DNA of 64,000 bases from Pseudopedobacter saltans DSM 12145 (GTDB lineage Bacteria; Bacteroidota; Bacteroidia; Sphingobacteriales; Sphingobacteriaceae), in NCBI RefSeq assembly GCF_000190735.1, contig NC_015177.1:1922001-1986000 (forward strand). Direction: 5' to 3'. The notes under the pieces are model-generated. The model saw nothing but the letters and a program-made list of their open reading frames with translations, was not told where the DNA came from and searched no databases. A program made the translations under genes and the position numbers. This document shows, piece by piece, positions 1 through 8,339 of this stretch (positions are counted from its first letter, which is position 1; each line of letters begins with the position of its first letter).

Positions 1-2387
1 TCATTAAAGAGCCAAATATACTTGTTAATAATGTCCGTCGGCTGAAGTTTGTTATAAAGAGCTTCCAATCTAACCAACTCTGATCCAGGTAAAGCCCAAT
101 CCGTATCAGGATGAGACCTATGTTGATTTAATATCTTTCTTATGGATTCCCAAGATAAAAAATCTATCTGTTCAACATTTTCGTAAATACTTTCTGCCCA
201 TTCTAATACACGCTTTCTATCTTGTGAAGAGAGATTTGGAATTTCCTCTATGAGTTGCGCAAATTTCAATTCATCGTTATCGAAAATTGATATCAGCATT
301 TCAATAACTTCGGAATGAGTTTTCCATATTTCTTCGTAGGTGTAACTTAAATTTATATTCTTATCAAATATACGCCAGCGCATCTTGTGAGTTGGGTGTG
401 CAATACCGTGACGGTCAGGCAACATTCTTATCAAGAGAGACCAGCCCGACTTTTTTTCTTTTTCTGTAATATATCTCAAAACCTTCATTCTTTCATCAAA
501 TGAAGCAAGTGTTTGATAATGCCATGGTTTAAAGATTTCGGCTATACTGTTTGATGGTCTGTTAGACAGACGCCCCCCCGGGTCGAGCCGAGATAATGTG
601 AGTAAAATCAAACTCGAATCCAATAAATATTCTGGCAACCAAGCCAAACTTTCAAGTGCCCATAACAATCCTGTATGATGACTCGTCTTATCAATGAACC
701 CATCTTCCTCCATAAACATATCCATGATTTCAGGCTGTTTTTTGACTAAAGATTTGTTGACAGCATTCAGGAAACTTTCGGGTGATGCCTCTGCTATTAA
801 CGGTAATTCGTGGTCAACTGATATCCACATTTCTCCGCTTGCATTATCAAGTAAGTCAAATATTAAAGCATCAACAAAACTTTGAGGATTTTTTAGATTG
901 GAAATTTTCACTTCGTTTAATCTTCCTATTAAAATTAAGGACTGAACCAACCCTTCTCGTGACCATGTAGAGTATTTTTTCCTTTTCGAAAAATATGCAG
1001 AAAAGCTGTTTTCATCTTCGGGTTCAATCGTTGGATTACCATTTTTAAATGCTAATCCAAAACATTCTTGAAGGTCTTCAAAATCTTTGGGAGTGAGAAA
1101 AGATGATAAATTTGTCCATAAATCCAACGGAGAAGTTAATCGCCAAGTCTCGCCAATTTGAATGATGGGAGATTCTTCAAAATTTTTCCATCTATTTAGC
1201 GTAACAACATATTCAGAATATTTTTGACCTGACAACTTTTCAATCAGTTCGATGTCACCGACAAAGGTTTCGTTCCATCTTCCAATTAGTAATGCAGGGA
1301 TAATTTCACGAATGTTTTCGTTCTCCATCCATTTTGCTTTGTTATGAGGAAAGCCAAGAAGTTTTTTCAGGATAGTGATGTTTCTTCCCGCTTCTCGAGA
1401 AAACTTTTCGGCGTCAGTTTCGGGGATACCGCTATCGATTAAACATTTCACCTGGCCAAATTTGTCGATAATTGGCAAAGTGATTGTTTCTTGGTTAAAC
1501 TCGTCATCAGCACCCAACGGAACTAAAACATGATGATTGTTAGAAACAGCAGAAAACATTGGTAATTTGTTATCGAAAGTTGGAATTAGAATAAGAGGTG
1601 ACACAAAATTTGTTGATACTACTTTATAGGCCGCTTCAGAGTTAACAATTAATGTTCTTGAAAAAAAACGTTCTGATTCATTAATAGGAAAAAGCTTTGC
1701 TGCCGCAATGATAAACGCAATAGCTTCATTTTTTGATGCCGCTTTGACCGAGGTAATATTAGGGGTATCTTCGAGAAAGTTAAAAATATTTTCTTGCTCT
1801 CTTTCACGACCAGATGTAACTATCTGCGGCAACAATTCGATGCTTTTAAATTTTGACCAATACTTCCAAAACTGTTGCGCTGTGTCTATTCCATCAATTG
1901 GAGCCTTTCTTAAGTAATCTGCGAACCACATTGAGACCGAAACGGCAATATCAAGCCATTGTTCTAAATTTGATGAATCGTAGACTTTAACATCTTTCCA
2001 AAAGTTTTCAGCTCGCTTCGTGTTTATCCATTTTTCTTTTGCTTTCCAAAATCGAGGAGTAATAAAAACGAATACACTCTCTTTAGGATCATAACCTAAA
2101 GTGTCGGCTTTCCTTTTATTATAATCTTTATCGGCTTTTGTTTTGGGTTGTGTCTCTGTTCCAAACTCATATAATGAGATTCCTTTTGGAACATAAGCCG
2201 TATCCTCTTGACAAAATACCTCTCCGTCCCAACCGCCAATATAAGATGTACTTCCAGAAGGGAAATTGATTTGGGTACTTTTGGGTGTAGTAGCACGCAC
2301 CAATAGTGAAATTAAATATGGGAAATCACTTTTCGACAAAGCTGTGTCTGCCCAATTTTCAATATCATTTCTTGTTACAAGTTTCAT
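1..2387 (-). CDS. Very large hypothetical protein, possible defence protein (3' end beyond window)
   Basis: An uninterrupted minus-strand frame runs from an ATG at 2,385-2,387 to the window edge, about 795 codons without a stop, so this is a genuine partial gene. The N-terminus (about 1-130) begins MKLVTRNDIENWA and contains YIGGWDGEVF, LYEFGTE and a Lys-rich KADKDYNKR stretch. From memory this layout resembles the nuclease-like N-terminus of large proteins found in bacterial defence islands, possibly a PD-(D/E)XK-like fold; I could not verify that. No intact Walker A motif is visible; around residue 200-225 there is only a degenerate AASKNEAIAF segment. The middle and C-terminal parts (Trp-rich, helical) are not recognised. 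It sits at the accessory end of the element and is transcribed away from rteC. Confidence 0.7.
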   Translation of the reverse strand, partial: MKLVTRNDIENWADTALSKSDFPYLISLLVRATTPKSTQINFPSGSTSYIGGWDGEVFCQEDTAYVPKGISLYEFGTETQPKTKADKDYNKRKADTLGYDPKESVFVFITPRFWKAKEKWINTKRAENFWKDVKVYDSSNLEQWLDIAVSVSMWFADYLRKAPIDGIDTAQQFWKYWSKFKSIELLPQIVTSGREREQENIFNFLEDTPNITSVKAASKNEAIAFIIAAAKLFPINESERFFSRTLIVNSEAAYKVVSTNFVSPLILIPTFDNKLPMFSAVSNNHHVLVPLGADDEFNQETITLPIIDKFGQVKCLIDSGIPETDAEKFSREAGRNITILKKLLGFPHNKAKWMENENIREIIPALLIGRWNETFVGDIELIEKLSGQKYSEYVVTLNRWKNFEESPIIQIGETWRLTSPLDLWTNLSSFLTPKDFEDLQECFGLAFKNGNPTIEPEDENSFSAYFSKRKKYSTWSREGLVQSLILIGRLNEVKISNLKNPQSFVDALIFDLLDNASGEMWISVDHELPLIAEASPESFLNAVNKSLVKKQPEIMDMFMEEDGFIDKTSHHTGLLWALESLAWLPEYLLDSSLILLTLSRLDPGGRLSNRPSNSIAEIFKPWHYQTLASFDERMKVLRYITEKEKKSGWSLLIRMLPDRHGIAHPTHKMRWRIFDKNINLSYTYEEIWKTHSEVIEMLISIFDNDELKFAQLIEEIPNLSSQDRKRVLEWAESIYENVEQIDFLSWESIRKILNQHRSHPDTDWALPGSELVRLEALYNKLQPTDIINKYIWLFN

Positions 2388-2686
2388 ATATATAGTAGTA
2401 GATATTCTTTCTTTAATAATGTCATTGTGTATATGCAATATATTTTCTTAATCCCCTGATACGCAAACAAGAACGTATTTATGATGACTGAAAAATTCTC
2501 TGTGACAATTTACGAATTTTAAGCGTGATAAATATTTACAAAGTAACGCATTGAGTTGTAGCGATATCATTTATTGTGTTATTGACAAAAAATCTTCCCC
2601 TACTTCGTCCTGTCTCATGAAAAAACCTCAATACTAATCGTAAAATTTGGAGAGGCATATTGGCTTCATTTTAAACCATTGGTATT

Positions 2687-3535
2687 ATGAGACATCTATT
2701 ACACAAAATCGTCTCCGACATACAGAAACAGGAACGTAAATTGTCGGCGGAGGCTTCGAGTTTTATGGACGAGGCATACAGGATGACGGTCTATCTGAAA
2801 GAGGTTCTCGCAGACATCAAAGAAGATATTATAAACGAGGGCTTCACAACATTAGAAGACGAAATCCTTTTCTTTAAGCAGATAAAACCCTCCGTTCTTG
2901 GTAAGCTCATCTATTATAACAAAGTGTTTAGAATTGAAACTGCCTGCCCAGCAAGCAATGGAAATATGTATGAGAGCTATTTTGCCATGCACCTGCGTGA
3001 ATTGAAACTGGAATATACCGAGCATGTCTGCAATTCCGATTTTTACCGCTATTACCGTTCGGGCAGAACTGACCGAGATGAACAATACTTTACTCTTGGC
3101 AAAATCAACTGCTATGACGGGCTGAACAGCTTTGTATTTGAAATCGACACCAAATTTTCGACCTACTTTGATTACAAAGTGGCGAAAATCATAGCCAACG
3201 AATTAATCTATAACTACCTAACGACAAAGCTAAGCCCCGAACAAAATCCCGATGTACTGCTACAACACGGAGAAACAAAAGACTTCTTTTGGACACAGAC
3301 AAAAAATGCCCTTATCGAATTGGTTTATGCACTCTACGCCTGCGATGCCATTTCGCACGGGAAAATAGGCATCCGCAAAATCAGCATGGTATTCCAAATC
3401 CTGTTCCGTATCTCGCTGAACGACATCCATAACAGCTTCCACCGGATGAAAACCCGTGCAGGCTCACGGACGTTGTTTTTAGACCAACTCAAATACAGCT
3501 TAGAGGAATATATGGACAGGGAAGACAACTTGTAA
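2687..3535 (+). CDS. rteC: RteC family regulator, copy 1
   Basis: This 282-residue protein shows the RteC family pattern: a helical N-terminal half, LIYYNKVFRIET around residue 75, FYRYYRSGRTDRDEQYF around 120, DYKVAKIIANELIYNY around 165-180 and a C-terminal part resembling a DNA-binding region. In CTnDOT, RteC activates the excision genes after induction. Its place here, next to a helix-turn-helix gene, a DUF3945 gene and topB, fits control of excision or processing. A strong terminator follows directly. No two-component RteA/RteB pair is visible in the window. The short upstream gap (2,388-2,686) holds no other gene. A second, divergent RteC lies at 9,236-10,063. Confidence 0.88.
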   Translation: MRHLLHKIVSDIQKQERKLSAEASSFMDEAYRMTVYLKEVLADIKEDIINEGFTTLEDEILFFKQIKPSVLGKLIYYNKVFRIETACPASNGNMYESYFAMHLRELKLEYTEHVCNSDFYRYYRSGRTDRDEQYFTLGKINCYDGLNSFVFEIDTKFSTYFDYKVAKIIANELIYNYLTTKLSPEQNPDVLLQHGETKDFFWTQTKNALIELVYALYACDAISHGKIGIRKISMVFQILFRISLNDIHNSFHRMKTRAGSRTLFLDQLKYSLEEYMDREDNL

Positions 3536-3562
3536 TTTTGTCTTCTCTTTCCATCAAAAAGG

Positions 3563-3590
3563 ACAGCATCAATCGGTGCTGTTTTTTTTT
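3563..3590 (+). terminator. Rho-independent terminator after rteC
   Basis: The stem ACAGCA (3,563-3,568) pairs with TGCTGT (3,577-3,582) and is followed by an uninterrupted run of nine T. It lies 28 bp after the rteC stop. Confidence 0.85.
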
Positions 3591-3602
3591 GCCCGTTTGC
3601 CT

Positions 3603-3731
3603 ATATGTGTCTATCGGCAAATCCATTGATTTGGATGCCGACCGATTGACCAAAAGTGCGAAAAGCTCCTAAAAACAGCACTTTACATGAATTGTAAAAA
3701 AATGAAAAAAGTGCCTTTTTGATAGACACGT
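3603..3731. promoter_or_regulatory. Inverted repeat region between rteC and the helix-turn-helix gene
   Basis: GTGTCTATC at 3,607-3,615 is matched by GATAGACAC at 3,721-3,729; the match extends to about 13 positions with one mismatch. AAAGTGC-type heptamers occur three times between the arms, in both orientations. In CTnDOT the excision and recombination protein sites lie near comparable genes, so this could be a protein-binding region, but nothing in the sequence proves a role. Confidence 0.35.
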
Positions 3732-3797
3732 ATCGGAAGACAGCCTGCGCCAATCGCTCCAATTTTGTGGTGTTAGAAATCATTAAAAGTATTTGTT

Positions 3798-4106
3798 ATG
3801 AACATCGACAGAATGGAATTTATCGCATGGATGGAACGTATAATGGAGCGTTTCGATATTTTGAAAGAGTACGTCCTAAACATCAAGAAAGAACGGCACA
3901 GCATAGACGGCGAGGAACTACTGGACAACCAAGACCTGCTCCTCATGCTGAAAATCAGCCACCGTTCCCTGCAACGATACCGCTCCACGGGCAAGCTACC
4001 GTATTACACCATTAGCGGAAAACTGTACTACAAACTATCTGATGTACACCAGTTCATCAGGGAAAGTTTCAAAGCACCTATACGGCGTACAAAAGAAAAC
4101 CGATGA
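3798..4106 (+). CDS. Helix-turn-helix (excisionase-like) DNA-binding protein
   Basis: A 102-residue protein. The N-terminal third is a charged helix, followed by a MerR/excisionase-type winged helix-turn-helix: LLDNQDLLLMLKISHRSLQ, then RYRSTGKLPYYTISGKLYY and LSDVHQFI. This is the usual layout of Bacteroidota ICE proteins annotated as helix-turn-helix or Xis-like. It probably binds DNA, either as a recombination directionality factor or as a regulator of the genes downstream. It lies 87 bp upstream of the DUF3945 gene, in the same direction. The start ATG at 3,798 gives the expected family length. The excisionase role is inferred from family and location. Confidence 0.75.
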   Translation: MNIDRMEFIAWMERIMERFDILKEYVLNIKKERHSIDGEELLDNQDLLLMLKISHRSLQRYRSTGKLPYYTISGKLYYKLSDVHQFIRESFKAPIRRTKENR

Positions 4107-4193
4107 CAAACCCTACCACGAAAAGACAGGTACGGCTATGCCGTACCTGCTTCGCCTACTTTCGGGCAATATAATCTTTAAATAATCAATATC

Positions 4194-5636
4194 ATGAGCG
4201 AACAGACAATTGAAAATCCACAGCAATATCCCGAACAGCTTTCGGATGTGCTGTTGGTGATGGACAAGGAAAAAAAGAAAATCCAAGCGGTCACGGGTGT
4301 TGACGAAAACGGCAATCTGAAAACCGTTGATGCCACCAAGAAGAACCAAAGCCAATTTATGCGGGTTGAGAGAGCCGGAGATTTATTTACAAATTTCTTC
4401 TCCAACTTTTGGCGACAGCTTAAAGACCCGACCCATTTTTCATTCTTCAAAGTACCTGCAAAGGAAGCGGTCGAAACCGCCAAAGAAATGCAGAAACAGG
4501 TCGATGCCCCCACCAAAGAGGGCGAGGCTGTCATGGCAAAGCATGAGGTCAAAGAGCCAAAGGAGCAACAACAGGAAACCAAAAAGGATGTGGAAGCACC
4601 ACAGGCGACACCGGAAGCGCAGCAATCACAGGAGAAGAACGAATACCGCTATAAGGCGGAAGATGTGGACTGGAATTATTTAGCGCAATTTGGGATAAAC
4701 AAAGAGAGGCTTGAAAAAGACGGGCAATTGGATTTGCTGTTAAAGGGCTACAAGACCAATAAGGTATATCCCACAAGTGTCAATTTCGGTACGGTTGTCA
4801 TGCGCTCGGATGCAAGGCTCGGTTTCAAAGACGGTGAAGACGGAAAACCTGTACTTATGATGTACGGTGTACGCCATGAACCCAACCTTAAACCCCCTTT
4901 CTTTGGTCACGAGTTTACCAAAGAGGACAGGGAAAACCTGCTCAAAACCGGAAACATGGGGCGTGTGGTGGAATTGACCAACCGCAAGACAGGCGAAAAG
5001 ATACCGTCCATTATCAGTATCGACCACCTAACGAACGAAGTTATCGCATTCCGGCAGGACAGGATAAAAGTACCCGATGAGATTAAGGGCGTAAAGTTGA
5101 CCGAAGACCAAAAACGGGATTTAAAAGATGGGAAAGCCATTTATTTAGAGGGGTTGGATTTTAAGAACAGTACGAACAAAAATGCCCATGTACAGTTCAA
5201 CGCCGACAAAAAATATCCAGAGTACCTTTTTGGCGATAAAGCCCCCAAACAGACACAGGAAAACGACCCGAAAATATTCCGCAACAAAGTGTTTTCGGAT
5301 GAACAGTACAAGCAACTCACCGAGGGCAAGACGATTTATGTTTCGGATTTCAAGGACGGAAAAGGAAACCCGTATAAAGGCTACGTTACGCTGAACAAAG
5401 AAACAGGGGGTTATAATTTCAGCTTTAAAAACCCCAATGCGCTGAAAAATAAGGTACAGCCTGCCGAAGCGCACAAAACACAGGTTGCCGTAAACTCCAA
5501 CGGAAAAACCAACGAAGCGACCAAACACGTCAACGAGCCTCTGAAACCGGAACAACAAACGCCGAAAAATAAAACTCAACAGCAACGGCAAAATGACCCC
5601 AACCGTCCGGCTAAATCCAGAGGGGTAAGAAGATAA
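4194..5636 (+). CDS. DUF3945 domain protein of conjugative elements
   Basis: This hydrophilic 480-residue protein has a Gln/Glu/Lys-rich linker (about residues 100-155) that separates an N-terminal region from repeated DUF3945-type modules. The modules are visible as DGKAIYLEGLDFKN followed by VQFNADKKYPEYLF, and again as EGKTIYVSDFKDGKGNPYKGYVTLN. The C-terminus is basic, low complexity and Gln/Asn-rich. DUF3945 proteins are common next to topB in Bacteroidota ICEs; their molecular role is not established. No signal peptide or membrane segment is present, so it should be cytoplasmic. The gene is 104 bp upstream of topB and probably cotranscribed. Confidence 0.8.
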   Translation: MSEQTIENPQQYPEQLSDVLLVMDKEKKKIQAVTGVDENGNLKTVDATKKNQSQFMRVERAGDLFTNFFSNFWRQLKDPTHFSFFKVPAKEAVETAKEMQKQVDAPTKEGEAVMAKHEVKEPKEQQQETKKDVEAPQATPEAQQSQEKNEYRYKAEDVDWNYLAQFGINKERLEKDGQLDLLLKGYKTNKVYPTSVNFGTVVMRSDARLGFKDGEDGKPVLMMYGVRHEPNLKPPFFGHEFTKEDRENLLKTGNMGRVVELTNRKTGEKIPSIISIDHLTNEVIAFRQDRIKVPDEIKGVKLTEDQKRDLKDGKAIYLEGLDFKNSTNKNAHVQFNADKKYPEYLFGDKAPKQTQENDPKIFRNKVFSDEQYKQLTEGKTIYVSDFKDGKGNPYKGYVTLNKETGGYNFSFKNPNALKNKVQPAEAHKTQVAVNSNGKTNEATKHVNEPLKPEQQTPKNKTQQQRQNDPNRPAKSRGVRR

Positions 5637-5740
5637 TACCATCAAAAAACATTTTTCTTTGGAAATCCCCTTTCACAGAATACGAATGGGGTTCTCAAAG
5701 AGAAATGTCCATCATATAATCCATTAAAAGAGATAGTATC

Positions 5741-7825
5741 ATGAAAGCAATCATTGCAGAAAAGCCAAGTGTGGCGAGGGAAATAGCTACCCTGTTGGGA
5801 GCGACCGAAAAACGGGATGGCTACCTAACAGGGAACGGCTATGAAGTTACGTGGGCATTGGGGCATCTGGTCGGACTGGCGATGCCCGAAGATTACGGGG
5901 TATCGGGCTTCCAAAGGGAAGCCCTGCCCATATTGCCCAACCCTTTTTTACTGACGGTACGAAAGATTAAAAAGGACAAAAGCTATGTTCCCGATAACGG
6001 GGCATTAAAACAGTTAAATATTATCGAACAGGTCATCGGCAGATGCGATAGTATTATCGTGGCTACCGATGCCGGACGTGAGGGGGAACTCATCTTTAGG
6101 TATATCTATGAATACCTAAAGTGCCGGAAACCTTTCGAACGTTTATGGATAAGCTCGCTCACGGAAAAGGCGATTAAACAGGGTTTTGACAACCTAAAAG
6201 CCGGAAGCGATTTTGACGGGCTATACAGAGCCGGACAAGGACGGAGCAAAGCCGATTGGCTTGTGGGCATCAATGCCTCGCAGGCGTTGAGCATTTCGGC
6301 AGGGCGTGGCGTTTACTCGCTTGGTAGAGTACAAACGCCTACGCTTGCCCTCATCTGCAAGCGGTATTTGGAAAACAAAGACTTTGCCGTCAAGAAATAC
6401 TTTCAAATCCAGTTGGAACACCGCAAAGAATTTACGGACTTTAAGAGCCTTTCCAAAACCAAATGGGATGACAGGAAACTTGCTGACGATACGCTAAAAT
6501 CCATTCAGCGTAACGGAACAGCGACCGTTACGGCAATGGAAACCAAAACAGTTACGGAGCAACCGCCTTTACTGTTCGACCTTACGGGGTTGCAGAAAGA
6601 AGCCAATAAAAGAGCATCCTATACTGCCGAGGAAACATTGAACATTGCCCAAAGCCTGTATGAAAAGAAGTTTATCACCTATCCACGTACAGGGAGTAAA
6701 TATATTCCCGAAGATATGTGGTCGGAAATCCCTGCACTGGTAAGGAATTTGGAAGCCCGTGCTTCCTGCAAAAAAGCGGTCGGAAAAGTGAAATGGGGGC
6801 GTTTCAATAAACGCATAGTGAACGATGTAAAAGTAACAGACCACCACGGTCTGTTGATTACCGAGAAAATCCCATCCGAATTAACAGCGCATGAAAATGT
6901 TATCTATGATATGATTGCGTACCGCCTACTGGAAGCCCTTTCGTCTGCCTGTACCAAAGAAATAACCGACATCGGATTGCAGGCTTTTCACTATGATTTT
7001 ACACTGAAAGGGTGTAAAATCATAGAAGCCGGCTGGCGTGGCATCAAGGGAAAATTCACGGATGAGGACAGCGACCCTGTGCAGGAACTGCCGGAATTAA
7101 AGGTGGGCGATGAGCTGAAAATCAAAGTGGCATCCGTACTGGAAAAGATAACCAAACCGCCTGTGCTTTATACCGAGGCAGGTCTGTTGTCCGCAATGGA
7201 AAATGCCGGAAAAGAGATTGACAACGAGGACGAACGGAAAGCCCTAAAAGACATCGGCATCGGTACACCTGCCACAAGAGCCTCCATTATAGAAACGCTT
7301 TTTAAGAGGGATTACATTCGGCGTGAAAAGAAATCCCTAATCCCTACCCATAAGGGATTGCAGGTTTACGGGGCGGTTAAGGACAAAAAGATTGCGGATG
7401 TAGCCATGACCGCCGAATGGGAAATGGCTTTGCAGAAAATCGAGAACAACGATGCAAATGCAGATGCTTTTCACCGTGATATGGAAACCTATGCCACTTT
7501 CATTACACGGGAACTTTTGGACACGGGCATTGCCAAAGAAAAGCAACCCGAACTGACGTGCCCTAAATGCAAGAGCCGTCAGCTATTGGTTTGGAACAAA
7601 GTTGTAAAATGCCCCGATGAGGCTTGTGGTTGGCTTCAATTCCGTATTGTGTGCGGAGTGCCGTTGAGCGTTGCCGACATAGAAAGCCTTGTGACCAAAG
7701 GAAAGACCAATCTTATCAAAGGCATGAAAAGCAATTCGGGCAATAAATTCAATGCCTATATCGTCATGAACGATAAAGCCGAAACCTCCTTTGAATTTGA
7801 GAACAGGAAACCAAAAAGGAAATAA
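5741..7825 (+). CDS. topB: Type IA DNA topoisomerase (topoisomerase III)
   Basis: A 694-residue protein. The N-terminal TOPRIM domain starts MKAIIAEKPSVAREIATLLG, with ATDAGREGELIFRYIY around residue 108. The active-site tyrosine lies in FITYPRTGSKYIP (about residue 310). Later come GIGTPATRASIIE and, near the C-terminus, a zinc-ribbon-like CPKCKSRQLLVWNKVVKCPD segment. The enzyme cuts and passes single DNA strands; ICE-encoded copies are thought to help process transfer or replication intermediates. Length and motifs match complete TopB proteins. It follows the DUF3945 gene, as in many Bacteroidota ICEs, and is followed by a gene-free stretch of about 500 bp. Confidence 0.95.
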   Translation: MKAIIAEKPSVAREIATLLGATEKRDGYLTGNGYEVTWALGHLVGLAMPEDYGVSGFQREALPILPNPFLLTVRKIKKDKSYVPDNGALKQLNIIEQVIGRCDSIIVATDAGREGELIFRYIYEYLKCRKPFERLWISSLTEKAIKQGFDNLKAGSDFDGLYRAGQGRSKADWLVGINASQALSISAGRGVYSLGRVQTPTLALICKRYLENKDFAVKKYFQIQLEHRKEFTDFKSLSKTKWDDRKLADDTLKSIQRNGTATVTAMETKTVTEQPPLLFDLTGLQKEANKRASYTAEETLNIAQSLYEKKFITYPRTGSKYIPEDMWSEIPALVRNLEARASCKKAVGKVKWGRFNKRIVNDVKVTDHHGLLITEKIPSELTAHENVIYDMIAYRLLEALSSACTKEITDIGLQAFHYDFTLKGCKIIEAGWRGIKGKFTDEDSDPVQELPELKVGDELKIKVASVLEKITKPPVLYTEAGLLSAMENAGKEIDNEDERKALKDIGIGTPATRASIIETLFKRDYIRREKKSLIPTHKGLQVYGAVKDKKIADVAMTAEWEMALQKIENNDANADAFHRDMETYATFITRELLDTGIAKEKQPELTCPKCKSRQLLVWNKVVKCPDEACGWLQFRIVCGVPLSVADIESLVTKGKTNLIKGMKSNSGNKFNAYIVMNDKAETSFEFENRKPKRK

Positions 7826-7849
7826 ATATTTTGTTTTTTCTGGACGGCA

Positions 7850-7930
7850 TACAGCGTGAGGGATAGAAGCGACATCCTTTTGCGGTCCTGCAAGATCCGC
7901 AAATGATACAGCGGATAGCCCGACCCATCT
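7850..7930 (+). ncRNA. Candidate structured RNA downstream of topB
   Basis: The segment carries GAGGGATAGAAGCG (starting at 7,858), a perfect 7-bp hairpin TTTGCGG (7,879-7,885) with CCGCAAA (7,897-7,903), and then CAGCGGATAGCCCGACCC. I recall this combination of conserved flanks around a variable hairpin from many Bacteroidota intergenic regions, possibly the Flavo-1 motif, but I cannot confirm the name. The strand is assigned from that recollection. Confidence 0.45.
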
Positions 7931-8055
7931 GCATTTCTTTGATTGCCCGTTATATTGTGGTAAAATGCAGACGGTGGCACGCCTACAGAACCGATAGGCT
8001 TAACTGAATTTCAAACAACTAACGTACAAAGGTAGCTTATCTAAAAATGCAGTGT

Positions 8056-8092
8056 TTTGTAAACCAGTTTAATTCATTTTTTTATATTTTTG
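8056..8092 (+). promoter_or_regulatory. Candidate promoter for the erm transcript
   Basis: TATTTTTG at 8,085-8,092 matches the Bacteroidota -7 box TAnnTTTG. A TTTG lies at 8,056-8,059, but the 25-bp spacing is longer than the usual 19-21, so only the -7 box is convincing. Transcription from here would give a 5' leader of about 240 nt before erm. Confidence 0.45.
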
Positions 8093-8105
8093 TCTGAATA
8101 AACAT

Positions 8106-8141
8106 ATGATATGGATATGGGCTGTTGTGCTTTCTTTATAA
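8106..8141 (+). CDS. Candidate leader peptide of the erm gene
   Basis: An 11-codon frame encodes MIWIWAVVLSL just downstream of the candidate promoter. Residues 6-8 are Ala-Val-Val, the same residues at the same positions as in the ErmA leader peptide whose macrolide-dependent stalling uses the IAVV sequence (established for ErmAL1). A second, overlapping short frame starts at 8,111 and ends at 8,161 (MDMGCCAFF...). Which frame, if either, is translated is unknown. The frame stops 8 bp before the first arm of the leader inverted repeats. Confidence 0.4.
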   Translation: MIWIWAVVLSL

Positions 8142-8148
8142 AATGGTG

Positions 8149-8293
8149 GACTGTTATCTAAGCGGTAGACAGTCTAAAAATTATCTTAAAATCTCCATAA
8201 TATTCTTGGGTCATCAACTGATGGTTAACCTTTGCTGTTCCTCTTTGGAGTAGTCTGGTTATTTATTTCTGTTGGATAATACTGTCTATCGCT
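8149..8293 (+). promoter_or_regulatory. erm leader with mutually exclusive pairings (candidate attenuator)
   Basis: GACTGT at 8,149-8,154 can pair with ACAGTC at 8,169-8,174. The second arm, extended as 8,161-8,173, can instead pair over 13 positions (one G-U) with 8,281-8,293. The two pairings exclude each other, as in antibiotic-inducible leaders. A small ATCGC/GCGAT hairpin follows at 8,288-8,302. None of these directly covers the ATG at 8,340, so the mechanism (translation, transcription or RNA stability) is open. Confidence 0.45.
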
Positions 8294-8339
8294 CCTCGCG
8301 ATTTCTATTCAGTTCAATAATTATTCAAAGAAATATTTT

